Below, piece after piece: positions 42,201 through 52,009 of a stretch of 64,000 nucleotides of DNA. Numbering within the stretch: the first letter of the stretch is position 1; every line of letters begins with the position of its first letter. The DNA comes from Dendrophyllia cribrosa. Its lineage: Eukaryota > Cnidaria > Anthozoa > Scleractinia > Dendrophylliidae. The position numbers and the translations under genes were made by a program. The DNA lies in NCBI GenBank assembly GCA_024195265.1, contig JAJLRJ010000004.1:32617785-32681784 (forward strand), given 5' to 3'. The notes under the pieces are model-generated. The model did no database searches. It was not told the origin of the DNA and saw only the letters and a program-made list of their open reading frames with translations.

Positions 42201-45200
42201 GAAACAACACATTGGCAATGTACCCATTTATACACCTGGGTGGAGAGAGACAATGTGGAGTAAAGTTTCTTGTCTAAGAAACAATACACTGGCAATGTAC
42301 CCATTTATACATCTGGGTGGAGAGAGACAATGTGGAGCAAAGTTTCTTGTCTAAGGAAACAACACACTGGCAATGTACCCATTTATACACCTGGGTGGAG
42401 AGAGACAATGTGGAGTAAAGTTTCTTGTCTGAGAAACAACACACTGGCAATGTACCCATTTATACATCTGGGTGGAAGAGACAATGTGGAGTAAAGTTTC
42501 TTGTCCAAGGAAACAACACACTGGCAATGTACCCATTTATACACCTGGGTTGAGAGAGACAATGTGGAGCAAAGTTTCTTGTCTAAGGACGCAACACACT
42601 GACAATGTACCCAATTATACACCTGGGTTGAGAGAGACAGTGTGGAGCAAAGTTTCTTGTCTAAGGAAACAACACACTGGCAATGTACCCATTTATACAC
42701 CTGGGTTGAGAGAGACAATGTGGAGCAAAGTTTCTTGTCTAAGGACACAACACACTGGCAATGTACCCATTTATACACCTGGGTGGAGAGAGACAGTGTG
42801 GAGCAAAGTTTCTTGTTTAAGGACACAACACACTGGCAATGTACCCATTTATACACCTGGGTGGAGAGAGAGACAATGTGGAGTAAAGTTTCTTGTCTAA
42901 GGAGACAACACACTGGCAATGTACCCATTTATACACCTGGGTGGAGAGAGACAGTGTGGAGTAAAGTTTCTTGTCTAAGGAAATAACCCACTGGCAATGT
43001 ACCCATTTATACACCTGAGTGGAGAGAGACAGCATGAAGCAAAGCTTCTTGTCTAAGGAAACAACACACTGGCAATGTACTCATTTATACACCTGGGTGG
43101 AGAGAGGCACTGTGGAGCAAAGTTTCTTGTCTAAGGAAACAACACACTAGCAATGTGCCCATTTATACACCTGGGTCGAGAGAGACAATGTGGAGCAAAG
43201 TTTCGTATATACCCTTTGTTGGTATATACCAGTTGTGGAATCCAGGTCTCCTCGTTGTAACTACAACTCGCTGTGGACTGTTTTCCTATTTTTCTGTAAC
43301 TTGAATTAGTGTTACTCCACCAACAGATCTGAAACAAAATTAAAACAAGAAAACAATATTAAAGAAAGTCAGGGTTCACAGCCGATTTTCACAGCCGGGT
43401 TTTTCAAACATGATTCGCCGGCTATGATTCCGCCCGGCCGTCCTTTTTCTCCCAAGATAAGACTCGCCCAAAAAATGAGATCAAAGAGTGACCACTTACT
43501 TTCTGAAATAGACACATCCACAAAGAAAGAGATCTGTGAATTTTCTTCACCATTTTCTGAAAATGGGCATTCATGATTGACGAATCATGACTGGCGAATC
43601 AATCCAATTTTTGGTATTTTTTGGTGTAGCGGAAACTATTTAACAGTTATAGTGCGAAAGCGCGCGCAATATCGCCCGATACTTTGTCAAATCGCCCTGC
43701 GGCCTCGCCGGCTAAAATCTTGGCGAAATCGCGCAAGCTTGAGCACTGAAACTGTTTTTTTTTTTTAAATAACAATTATTAATAATAACTTTGCCAAGTT
43801 ATTCATATACACAATGAAACAAACGCAGGAAAAAAAAGAGGGGAAAACACGCTAACACCTGCACTACTTACAACATGAGTAATACCATAAATACTGAAAA
43901 AAATACAAAAAAAAAAGCAGAAAAGGGAACGACTTACGTTACTGACAACATTACTATTACACATTACTATCACGATTCCATATTAACTAATTATTGTCTA
44001 ATTTTGAAAACGAAAGGAAGCATTTTTTATAATTTATCATAATTTCGAGAAAAATTCATTGAGTCATACAACCTTTTATTAAGTAAAGAGGCTTACTATA
44101 ATATTTTACCTCGCGCCATTTCTTACACAACAAGCAGTGAATAAAAATTGTGCGGATATCGAGAGTGCTATGACTATATTTGGACAGTGTATCAATGTAT
44201 TGAATTATAATGTTGGTTAGCTGTCGTCTTGTGGTTTGGGTATTGTTTATTGTCTCCTGCAGAATTGTCTGCCTAATTTTTGAAAGTAATCACAACAACT
44301 TACAGCTACGTCACTCAAACAGTCACTTTCTTGTTGCGGGCCAAGCGAGAACGATCGGCATGGATTATAGCTTATGTTGTATTTATCTGATCCTTCCTTC
44401 GTAAACCTGCTTGGTAAACAGAAAAGGCAAGCATCGTTAAGTCAGAAGTACCATAAAACACCATGTATTTTAAACACTATCTTATTCTCTTGTGCGTCGA
44501 AGATAGCGAGATTTTTCGAAAACAGTTGGGAAATGTTCTACTGCGACATTTTACGGAATTTAACCAAATAAGACACAAGGATTTTGATCAGTAGATAGCG
44601 GTCAAAAGAACATCGCCTTAAATAATGCTTTCCGTCCATTGAATGTCCAATACGGTTATTGCAAAAGCAGTTACTTTATGGAGGTGTTTGTTCATGTTCT
44701 CTCCTTATTAACCCTGAGGCATTATTTGACAGCTTAATTAGAAGTGTGTTTTTAAGGGGGAGTTTAAATGAGAGGGGCGTTTATTAAAGTAAATATGGCA
44801 TCTCTTATCAAATGGGTTGATTTCAGGTGTCTTTTTTTTACTTATCCAGTTACATGTAGTGAACGCTTACTTATTTGTGTATGTCCATGTTGTGCTGTAT
44901 GTGGTCAATTGTAGTGTGAGGGCATTTTCCTTATCTCTTGCAACTATTCGAATGGTTTTCAATTGAGTGTCGAATATAATTTTGGAATTACTTCGGTTTT
45001 GCATTTCTACGCTACCAATCAGAAGTAAAATCAAACCAATCGTGACTTGCTTGCACGCGTTTTCCCGCGCTTGGCGCTGGCTACATGTATTTGCTTCGAG
45101 CTCTTATTGGTTCATTGGATTGTCAGAGTCTGTTATGATTTGTCAAAATAATTTCTTTGGTTTTTCGACACTTAATTTGAAACCGCTCTTAATACCAGGA

Positions 45201-45749
45201 TCATGTTTTAATTTTCAAACATTGTAATTGATTACTGAGCGAATTGTAATAATACGAAACATTGTAAGGTGGAAAACTGTCAATAAAAAATAAAATAAAA
45301 TATTACATGGAAAATATATAATAAAAAGTGAGGGTTACCATGCTTGTTTTCACGCTATAGTGCTGTAGTATATAACAACTTTCCTAGCTTGTGACGGCAA
45401 TATTAAATATCTTAGCCTTGAGCGAGAGGCAACCATTATTTAAAGAAAAGTATTACTAGCAATGAATTATTAGCATTATTCTTTTGATAGCAGAACAGTA
45501 TTACAGTTAAAAGGGAAATTAATGAAATTGTATGAAGTGTTTTGCAAACCTTGGTGTTCCATCATCTCTTTGCAGCGGAGCGAGGTTATAAATCTTTCCC
45601 TCGTCATCTTGGCAGGCACAGTAAGATGGCTCTAGCCTGCTAGAGATCGATATCGTCTTCTTTCCGTCAGCTCCTTGGTAATGAACGGAAGTATACAAGA
45701 AGGCCATGTATAGAAAAAAAATCATCCACCTCGAGCTCATCAAGGACAT
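35911..45749 (-). CDS. MRH-domain (mannose-6-phosphate-receptor-like) type I membrane protein, one exon unresolved
   Basis: Minus-strand exons 45749-45550, 43328-43213, 41475-41367, 41042-40964 and 36242-35911. The last four join in frame (phases 0-2, 2-0, 0-1, 1-end). The first ends in phase 2 and needs one more exon. Order: signal peptide; CACQDDEGKIYNLAPL, the start of an MRH domain; IGKQSTASC and WIPQLVYTNKG, matching its middle; TAIVNFRCD and FLLTHKCACADGC, matching its end; short Pro/Thr stalk; transmembrane helix (FLSFGALSFLAIAGPLIIYF); about 85-residue cytoplasmic tail with Asn/Asp-rich and Ser/Pro stretches. This is the layout of the cation-dependent mannose-6-phosphate receptor, which sorts lysosomal enzymes, but ligand residues cannot be checked with an exon missing. 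The family call is from motif resemblance; other small MRH proteins are possible. Confidence 0.65.
36661..36817. repeat. Near-perfect palindrome 1 in the last intron of the MRH gene
   Basis: TAGCCCAATTTCGATATATT and AATATATCGAAATTGGGCTA close arms of about 63 bases. CACTACGAGGCTTAGGGGAA is inverted as TTCCCCTAAGCCTCGTAGTG. The loop is about 28 bases. Very high arm identity. Confidence 0.92.
36838..36949. repeat. Near-perfect palindrome 2, adjacent
   Basis: Arms of about 54 bases, meeting head to head at CTTTACAGCCTGTAAAC with almost no loop. CTTTATGTGCTGGTCAGCGG pairs with CCGCTGACCAGTACATAAAG. It begins about 20 bases after palindrome 1. Confidence 0.92.
37180..37321 (-). mobile_element. 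Penelope-like element remnant, part split off by the LINE
   Basis: Once the LINE and one target duplication are removed this joins 40212 onward. It also repeats TTGATGAGAAATAGAACACA, seen again at about 40573-40592. Probably 3'-terminal sequence of the same Penelope-like element; this part has no coding frame. Confidence 0.45.
37304..37321 (+). repeat. Target-site duplication of the LINE, left copy
   Basis: TTGAAAACTATACTACAT, identical to 40212-40229. It abuts the element's A-rich tail. Confidence 0.95.
37322..40211 (-). mobile_element. 5'-truncated L1/Tx1-type LINE with target-site duplication
   Basis: Bounded by identical 18-base direct repeats. Its 3' end (left) carries an A-run and (TAAA)n tail in the minus-strand sense; the 5' end stops inside the pol ORF. 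The endonuclease domain is missing. It is inserted, in the same orientation, in the last intron of the MRH gene, within a Penelope-like remnant. The perfect duplication and unbroken frame mean a recent insertion that cannot move again on its own. Confidence 0.93.
37567..40211 (-). CDS. LINE reverse transcriptase (ORF2-type, N-terminally truncated)
   Basis: One open frame of about 880 codons runs from the truncation point at 40211 to TAA at 37567; the first codons have no proper start, so it is a fragment. It opens with the RSKARWTEQGEKPTKYFFNLE motif that precedes RT in L1-like elements. The RT domain follows with GVVTLVPKED, NWRPITLLN, LDFRKAFDTIEWDF, GVRQGCPLSPYLF and the catalytic FADD box (about 345 residues in), then a thumb region and a C-terminal CIYCREND..H..C zinc-binding (zf-RVT-like) motif. 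Full-length relatives also have an APE-type endonuclease upstream, lost here. No internal stop or frameshift is seen. The L1/Tx1 grouping rests on motif resemblance. Confidence 0.9.
40212..40229 (+). repeat. Target-site duplication of the LINE, right copy
   Basis: Identical to 37304-37321. It marks the point where the LINE is truncated. Confidence 0.95.
40318..40557 (-). pseudogene. Penelope-like element GIY-YIG endonuclease remnant
   Basis: Minus-strand translation reads IGKTKRRFHDRKTEHF, then SAIADHVNTTGHNIKWDHF and ETLFIQELKPAFN before TGA at 40318-40320. These are the hallmark segments of the GIY-YIG endonuclease at the C terminus of Penelope-like retroelements. An in-frame TAG lies about 12 bases upstream of this block and no RT domain follows, so it is a dead 5'-truncated or decayed copy. 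The frame at 40416-40601 is a different, meaningless phase. Confidence 0.8.
40964..41042 (-). CDS. MRH gene exon (end of MRH domain and stalk)
   Basis: Acceptor ttcttaag|, donor T|gtaagt; phase 0 to 1, 79 bases. It encodes KFLLTHKCACADGCPMNPST and PTPT. The paired cysteines fit the closing disulphides of an MRH domain. Confidence 0.72.
41367..41475 (-). CDS. MRH gene exon (FRCD segment)
   Basis: Acceptor tttttacaag|, donor AAG|gtaagt; phase 2 to 0, 109 bases. It encodes TFPGLTAIVNFRCDSQKK and a DAEFDIIDDRSNSVK end. The hydrophobic strand followed by C matches the VxxxC strand in mannose-6-phosphate receptor repeats. Confidence 0.75.
42060..43204 (-). repeat. 78-bp minisatellite, 15 units, inside an MRH gene intron
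   Basis: The TATACAYCTGGG landmark occurs at 42073, 42151, 42229, 42306, 42384, 42461, 42538, 42616, 42694, 42772, 42850, 42930, 43008, 43086 and 43164, a 77-80 base period. Because 78 is a multiple of 3 the array is open in several frames on both strands and produces long repetitive false ORFs. Read in the gene's direction each unit contains a pyrimidine tract, CCACCCAG and GTGTAT, like an acceptor followed by a donor. The last unit ends 8 bases from the donor of the 43213-43328 exon. The flank 41960-42060 looks like the unique part of the same repeat. Confidence 0.95.
43213..43328 (-). CDS. MRH gene exon (middle of MRH domain)
   Basis: Acceptor ttgtttcag|, donor GG|gtatat; phase 0 to 2, 116 bases. 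It encodes ICWWSNTNSSYRKIGKQS, then a Cys and WIPQLVYTNKG. IGKQ and LVYTNKG match the conserved G-x-Q and L-x-Y-x-x-G positions of MRH domains. The donor is weaker than the gene's others and touches the minisatellite. Confidence 0.72.
43500..43596 (-). CDS. Candidate missing exon of the MRH gene (uncertain)
   Basis: A strong donor (CAGAAA|gtaagt at 43499) and an upstream cgccag| give a 97-base exon with exactly the phases needed (2 to 0). However, the protein it yields has none of the MRH cysteine pattern. Another frame reads ECPFSENGEENSQISFFVDV, which looks more like a protein but does not join. Either the true exon lies elsewhere in 43330-45549 or the locus is damaged here. Confidence 0.25.
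43597..45549 (-). other. MRH gene first intron region, mostly unrecognised
   Basis: I found no further convincing exon. About 45000-45135 is a copy of the dispersed block also at 12830-13030. Short open frames on either strand have no domain. Confidence 0.4.
45550..45749 (-). CDS. MRH gene first exon (signal peptide and MRH start)
   Basis: Starts MSLMSSRWMIFFLYMAFLYT, a clear signal peptide, then YCACQDDEGKIYNLAPLQRD and DGTP before AG|gtttgc (phase 2, 200 bases). The C-x-C..DEG..Y-x-L-x-P-L string is the opening signature of MRH domains. A second Met (MSS) four residues in could also initiate. Confidence 0.75.
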
Positions 45750-46059
45750 GATGCTACAAACCCTGCAAACCCTAATAAGATATGTGAAGCATTTTTATGT
45801 AAGGACGAAGTTACATACAGCTGATACTGTCACGGATACACAGTATGAATAAGTGAGTTTGGAGTTTTAGTGGTTTATTGCAAAATCGGGTATTTCTTGG
45901 TGTTTCGGAAAATATTGTTTGTTAACTATTGAGTTATGGTGTGGGTATTGTTTGTTGTCTTTTGAATATTCTGCAGTTTACGTCATTTGGTGATCATTGG
46001 TGATCATAACATCCGCAACACCAAGAAATTGCCGCAAAATTGCACGTGACTGGGTACAG
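45750..46059. other. Upstream flank of the MRH gene
   Basis: There is no TATA-like element at a convincing distance. CATTTGGTGATCATTGGTGATCATAA at about 45976-46005 holds a small direct repeat. Nothing else is recognised. Confidence 0.35.
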
Positions 46060-46438
46060 GTCGGGGGGGGGGGAGGGGGGGGGGCAGGGGGGGTACTCAA
46101 CAAAGTTTCAGAAAAAGTACCCCTTTCATATACCTTTCATTGAAAATGGTACCCCTTTCATATAGTCTTTACGTGCGTCTGTTTGATATATTTTGAAAGG
46201 CGCTTTTTATAATGCTTAGATGGCGGTTTTCCCTACCTTTTTTATACTTCAACTCGTGTTTTCGCTGCCCTTTCCTATTCTTCGTGAAATCCCTACCCTT
46301 TCATATACTTCAACTCGTGAAATCCCTACTCTTTCATATACCTCCAGCCTAAAAAAGGTACCCCTTTCGGGCGGAGCATCCCCTATAGCACATTATAGGG
46401 AGTACCGCCCCCCCCCCCCCCCCGGGACTGCCCGACTT
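46060..46438. repeat. Element with poly-G/poly-C inverted ends and TACCCCTTTCATATA repeats
   Basis: The left end GTCGGGGGGG and the right end CCCCCGGGACTGCCCGAC form an imperfect inverted pair. Between them ACCCCTTTCATATA or a variant occurs about five times. Probably a non-autonomous repeat; the frame at 46220-46513 reads through it. Confidence 0.6.
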
Positions 46439-47085
46439 ATAAATTGGGCTGTGTTTCTCCATAAGAAAAGTGTGTTTCAAGTGGTTTTCAAGTGGTTTGT
46501 AGCACGCGGTTAAATGTTAGTGATGTCATATCAGTTGACACAGCAACATCAAGCTCATGATGAATTGGATTAGTGTAGAGATAGTTGAATAAAAAGGAGA
46601 AGAGGAGTTGGTGGTATTGCAAATATGTAATTTGCTTGTTTATGAAATTCGCATTTACATTTACATTTGGTATGAGAGGCAACCCTGCGTGCATGTAATA
46701 TTTCAGAATATTTCAATGCAAAATGTGCAATTGAATTACTTTGTGATTTTACGTTATACATGTCTGCTCAAGGAAAAGAGAACAACGCAGTGGAATCACT
46801 TTGCATAATATTTTGTTTCTGTACGTCATTCAATCGGTGAAAACTATTACACAAAATAAGAGTTACAAATTTGGTTCAATGAGGTAAAAAATATACTTAT
46901 GAACATGAGAAAAATACAACAATGAGAATGAAGCGATCGAAAACTTACATCTGATGTGGGACTCCGAGGATAAAGCGAACAGAATGGTGAAATTGACAAT
47001 GACTTTCGTATCTTATTGAGACTAAAAAAGAAGGATTTTTTGAAGTGTATTTAAAGGGAAACTTAATATGCATTCCGCACATAAA

Positions 47086-47212
47086 AGAGAGACTCTGTAC
47101 AAAAAGCGCATACCACTAGAATTAATACGTAATAGCAGAGACTCTGTACAAAACGTGCATACCACTGGAATTAATACGTAATAGCAGAGACGCTGTACGA
47201 AAAGCGCGTGAA
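47086..47212 (-). repeat. About 50-bp tandem repeat, 2.5 copies
   Basis: AGAGACTCTGTACAAA and TACCACTGGAATTAATACG recur three times with small changes. Confidence 0.88.
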
Positions 47213-47538
47213 GCATATCTCATAGACAAAGCAAAGACGTTAGAACCACTTGGAATCAACAGACGCGACAAACTTCATTAACTTTCTCATCAATAGTCAG
47301 TTTAGTTTATCACCCGTCAAACCCTTCACCAATCATATTCATTGTTTTCGTTATTCTTTAGTTTTTTCGAAGGGCACTTTGATTATAGTGGTAATCATTT
47401 ATAGTGGTAGCCCCTGAAGAAGCTTTGTTTTGCGAAGCGAAATGTTGTGTACTATTATATTCCACGTTTATTTTATTTGCTTCTGCTTCTGTTTTTCTGC
47501 CGTAAGGATCAGTTTGCCGTTTCTTCTGTTTCACTTAA

Positions 47539-49422
47539 AGTGCCTATGAAATGAATTTTTTTTCTTCGTTTTTCATTAGTTTATTATGTCCAAAGAACGA
47601 AAACAATAATCATTTCCCGAGGAAAAGAAAGAAAATCGGTTTTTTAGCCCCTCGAAGATGCGTCACTTCGGTTGAAAAGTGGCTCCAATTTTTGGAGAGC
47701 CTGGGGGCGAGTGGGCGTGCGTGATGACGTAAATTACGTAAATAGTATGACACATTGGTTTGTTTACGCTATAATTCCCTTGGAATCCTTTAGCGTGATG
47801 GTCATTTTGCCAACGTTTTTGGCTATATAAATGTCAGACAGCGCCTAATTTGTTTCTTTACAGTCCTCTGAAGGTGAAGAGGATCAGTTTCGGATCACTC
47901 TTGATCAACTGAAATGATCGTGTCCACTGTAGTTTTGCCGTAGCGAGACGAACCGACTGTGCCGCTTGAGCGAAGGAAGTGAACATGAAGAAGACGGACT
48001 TTGATCATTTAGATTATTGAACGTGAAAGGTATACATTTCAGTAGCACAGCGTCTCAGTGGTTCGCCAGTTGAGTTGTAAGTTTATTGAACGCAGAGGCG
48101 TTTTTGTTTTTTCTTTTTAGTGGCTCGTTGACTAGCGTTTATCGAACGCGAACGATATATTTGTAGTACAAACAATCATGATATTAGCGCATTAGCGACT
48201 CGGCCGGTCTTCTCTGAAGTTCATTGATCGCGCGTGGAGGTTATGAACTTATTTTATCGGCTTGGCAATTCGCTCGTCTACTTAAAGTTCTTTTTTCAAT
48301 GCGAAGGATATGTCTTGGCGGCTTGCTAGTTGAAAGTTTCTAAATTATACTGATATGTTATGCATATCCGAGGTGGTGTTTTTCAGGCGGCTTGCTGAAT
48401 TGAATGTGAATGGTGTATTTTTAGCGGCAAGGTGCCTTGATAGCGTATTTTTTTATTTATTTATTCAAAATGTTTGAACTCAAGTATATACGTAATAATT
48501 ATGCTTCTTAGTTCAGTGTCTTGCCAGCGATTGATCGTTTCTGGAAATTTTAACCACTTGGCGGCTTGTAAGTGAGTTCAAAGTATCGTGTTTACATTTA
48601 TGTCTGATTTATATTTCATTGTATAAAAATTGATCTGATCGAACACGCAATGATTCAGCGATGTGTTTTGTTTCGAATAGCATTTGTACGTGCAGATTTT
48701 TGATAGATGTTCCGTAGAATAGACGCCTTCCAGTGAACACTTGCGCAGCACTTTGAATTTTATAATTCGGAATACCGTATAAACATTTATATTACTCGCC
48801 AGTCAGTGCCGATCGAGTCAGTATATTTTTGTAGGCCTCACTGACTTCGACGGCTCTCCAGTCGAGCCGAGGCTTGAAGGAACTTCCAAACAGGATATGG
48901 ATTGGAAAAATTATGCTTGATTAAACGGCCTCACCGGCCGGAATGTTATTTTCTTTTGCAAAATAATATTAATCTTAACAATAAGCGCTTTCATTGAAAA
49001 CAACATCGCTTGACGTACCCTTTCCGATGTCGACGAACAAATTTCGTGTATTTCGCCGGCCTATTTTCCTCTGGAGCAAAATAAAGCTTTGTTACACCCT
49101 CTGTTATCGAAGAATTCTAATATCTCGTATGTTTGAGGCCGCTCGCCACATAATATTGGTCCACCTCTAGCGAAGTCTCTTGTCAGCGCTCTTGTTCTCT
49201 ATATTCCCGCAGCAGTTTGTACAACTATTTACGTCACAGTGTAATATGACACTGGTTTTGGCCGCGCACAAATTGGAGCCACTTTTTAGCGCCAACAACC
49301 TAACTTTGAGACCATAAAAAAAGCATTTCGCATCGTCCCTAACACTTTAAACCTTTTATTCCAAGGTCTAAAAATGTGAAACTTTCGATACATCAAAAAA
49401 TAAATTTCATTTCATAGGCACT
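47539..49422. mobile_element. Non-autonomous TTAA-flanked element (about 1.9 kb)
   Basis: AGTGCCTATGAAATGAA at the left end is inverted at the right end (TTCATTTCATAGGCACT, to 49422), with TTAA immediately outside on both sides (47535-47538, 49423-49426). Subterminal matches also exist (GTGGCTCCAATTTTTGGAG near 47680 versus AAATTGGAGCCACTTTT near 49268), so the inverted region is long but degenerate. No frame over 60 codons lies inside, so it has no transposase. Confidence 0.82.
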
Positions 49423-49651
49423 TTAAAGTATTAATACTGATCTAGGTCTGGATACCCAGACCCGGCCATTTTCAACGGTTTGTTGCAATGATCGTGCATT
49501 CTATGCTCCCTTTTTTTTTTATTACAAAAGTAACACAAGGATAAAAAATATCGTTAGCGTGACAACGTCACAGATGATACAGCATTCTTCCTTGTTGCTT
49601 GTTCTTCTGATCGGAGAGAGAGATTTTAAAAGACACATGGTCAATTCGTTT

Positions 49652-49772
49652 AAATAATAATGAACTACAGTCGATATTTATCAATGTCGCTTTATCAATT
49701 TGATGTCCATTTTGCGTCCAAATAACAATGAACCACGGTCGATATTTGTCAAGATCGCTTTAACAATTTTTT
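49652..49772 (+). repeat. 68-bp imperfect direct repeat
   Basis: AAATAATAATGAACTACAGTCGATATTTATCA at 49652 recurs with several changes at 49720. Confidence 0.85.
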
Positions 49773-50211
49773 GTAGCTACATTATTTACTTCTCGCACTT
49801 CTCGTTTGGCTTGTTAGATTTCCAATGAATGAAAACCCGTCTTCAGGCCATGATAGATCTTCACACTGGATGAGGATTATGTTTATATTCTCATAACATG
49901 ACTTAGTGTAGTGCAATGTTGCAGACGTGACCAGATCGGTTTACGTTCACAGCGTTCACAGTATAGAAGTTGAATTGGTTTTCAGTGACTTGTTGATAAA
50001 GCAACAGCAGCACATGGTGCCAGCATTTACAGTCCATTATAGACCCATAAGGATACTTTTGGGTCAGTAGTAGATTTGTAGCCGAGCGAGTATCACTTTA
50101 AAGTGTCCAGACGGTTCATTACATCTCGTTTCGCTCGACTGGCACGCTCGCTAAGATGTAAACCACATTCAAAAAAAGATAAATATCAAAATATAAATAA
50201 ATACCAACAAT

Positions 50212-50386
50212 AGTAGTGTGATTTTTGTAAGACCGTGAAACAGTATCTAGCAATTAATCAAAATTAGCCAAAATCAGTAGCTAAAACTAAACAAAAGAAA
50301 ACAATGGAATTAGTGTCTAATAGTGTCTACTAGTGCCTACTAACTTAGTAACTGTTTCACGGTCTTACGAAAATCACTCTAATACC
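50212..50386. repeat. Foldback element with GTAAGACCGTGAAACAG arms
   Basis: GTGTGATTTTTGTAAGACCG on the left is inverted as CGGTCTTACGAAAATCACTC on the right; the interior is about 100 bases and includes TAGTGTCTA repeats. Confidence 0.88.
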
Positions 50387-51027
50387 TAAATATTAATCAA
50401 AATAGACTCGACATACTGCAACTATAATGGTACTACTTCTTTCACACATAGAAAAGAAAGTATCTTTAGTGTAGTAAGGAACATTTCAAGTCATAATTAT
50501 GAGTTCCACCGCGCATACGGTTTAAATGCAATGAATCAAAACACGTAGAGGGGGGATATAGAATAAAGATTTCATCTAGTTACCTTCTGGCCTCAGAAAA
50601 ATCCTTAATTGCGCCTGTTACCGCTCTCTCTACAACTAATGCTCTTATTTACTGGTTTGCTGCAAAGAAATGTTGCAAATGTAACACAAAAGTCCCGCTT
50701 CGAACTCACTTCAAACGAGCTACATAGGAACATTCGGTTTCCGGGAAAGTCTCTGGGTATCACGTGACGTAAAGTTGCACAGGTATCCCAAGTTCACGGT
50801 AATTAATCGGGCTGGCTTGTTGCCAAGCCAGCGCGATTTATGGAATGGTCTGTGTTTCTCCGTCCCTTTTGGACACCTCGGGGGGGACTCACATATAAAA
50901 ATGACGGGGGTGCTCGTCGGAAATTTTCGAAAAACATCCGAAAAGGTAGAACAAGGAGCAAAGGACCGCGAACGAAAATGCTACTGGAGTATGTAGGATC
51001 TATAGAAGATCTGATCAGCCAAAAATA
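50387..51027. other. Non-coding interval, nothing firm
   Basis: A GGCTGGCTTGTTGCCAAGCCAGCGC hairpin lies at about 50810-50833. The short overlapping frames on both strands at 50775-51039 show no domain. Confidence 0.35.
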
Positions 51028-51134
51028 GAAGCAAACCAAAGTGCTCCCCGGGTTCCCTCGTGAGTATTATTGCCAAGGCCAGAAAGACGCATTGTTTTAA
51101 TAACGAGGGGACCCGGGAGCATTTTGGTTTGCTT
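51028..51134. repeat. Foldback element (AGCAAACCAAAGTGCTCCC arms)
   Basis: AAGCAAACCAAAGTGCTCCC is inverted as GGGAGCATTTTGGTTTGCTT, with further pairing of GGGTTCCCTCGT and ACGAGGGGACCC. Confidence 0.88.
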
Positions 51135-51886
51135 GTTGACAACTGGCTGCTGACTATCCCCGTCAGGCTAGATATTTTTACCTGACATACTATACGAATG
51201 GTGAATGTGTCCACGCGACTCTTTACGCGACCATTTCGAATATCTCGAAGCGAAGCTGACTCGAAGCAAATGTTTCGCAGGGAACGCATTTTTGATGGAA
51301 TTGCGTCGCGAGTGATCTGAAAGGGAACTTTAGCATATCTGCTTTGATTCTATGAAGGAATTGTGGCATCATGGTTAATTTCGGTGGATTTATTTGCTTC
51401 GAGCGGCGGGCACTCCGGAAATCAGTGTTCTGCCTTGTCTTTTTCTTAGCAGTGGAACACCCAAATAACGATAACTCGCCGAAATCGCGTTAAATCGCCC
51501 CGAGGAGCAGGCATACAACAAATAATACAACACAGCATTACTGTAAAGCGTCGCATAACTTGAGTAGAGTTATGTGATGATCGTGCGAGAACATTGAGTA
51601 CTGCTCCCGAAAAGGGTACAGACGACGTATAAATGATGTGTGGGGCAATATCCCTCATAACTACAAGTCCCAAAACGTGCAATTACAGTTCGAAGTACGC
51701 TCATCAACTGTCACTGTTTATTTACGTGAAATAATCCAGTGAAATGATAAAAAAGGTCTAACGGCGCAGCTGCATATGCTGCAAACTGAACCTGCAAACT
51801 GAACCTCTCAAGAGTGAAATAAAAAATATACATGTGACGTCATTAGTGCAAAGCGCTATTGTTACTTACATTCGGAAAACTCAGAC

Positions 51887-52004
51887 GATGCATTCTCGAC
51901 CTCACAGCTTTCGGTCTTTTTTTTTTGGAGGGGGGGGGGGGGGGGGGTGGGTGGGGGAAGCGAATCGGTCATGCGCAAAAGAGAAGAGCTCTGAGGTCGA
52001 GAAT
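51887..52004. repeat. Inverted repeat flanking a poly-G tract
   Basis: CATTCTCGACCTCA at 51890 is inverted as TGAGGTCGAGAATG at about 51991. Between them lies TTTTTTTTTGGAGGGG with a run of about 19 G. The two overlapping Gly-rich frames are repeat reading. Confidence 0.8.
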
Positions 52005-52009
52005 GTCAG

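Noticed and set aside
42043..43035. Long open frames of up to 181 codons on both strands, looking like a repeat protein
   Set aside because: They are produced by the 78-bp minisatellite, whose period is a multiple of three. The same array is open on both strands and lies inside an intron.
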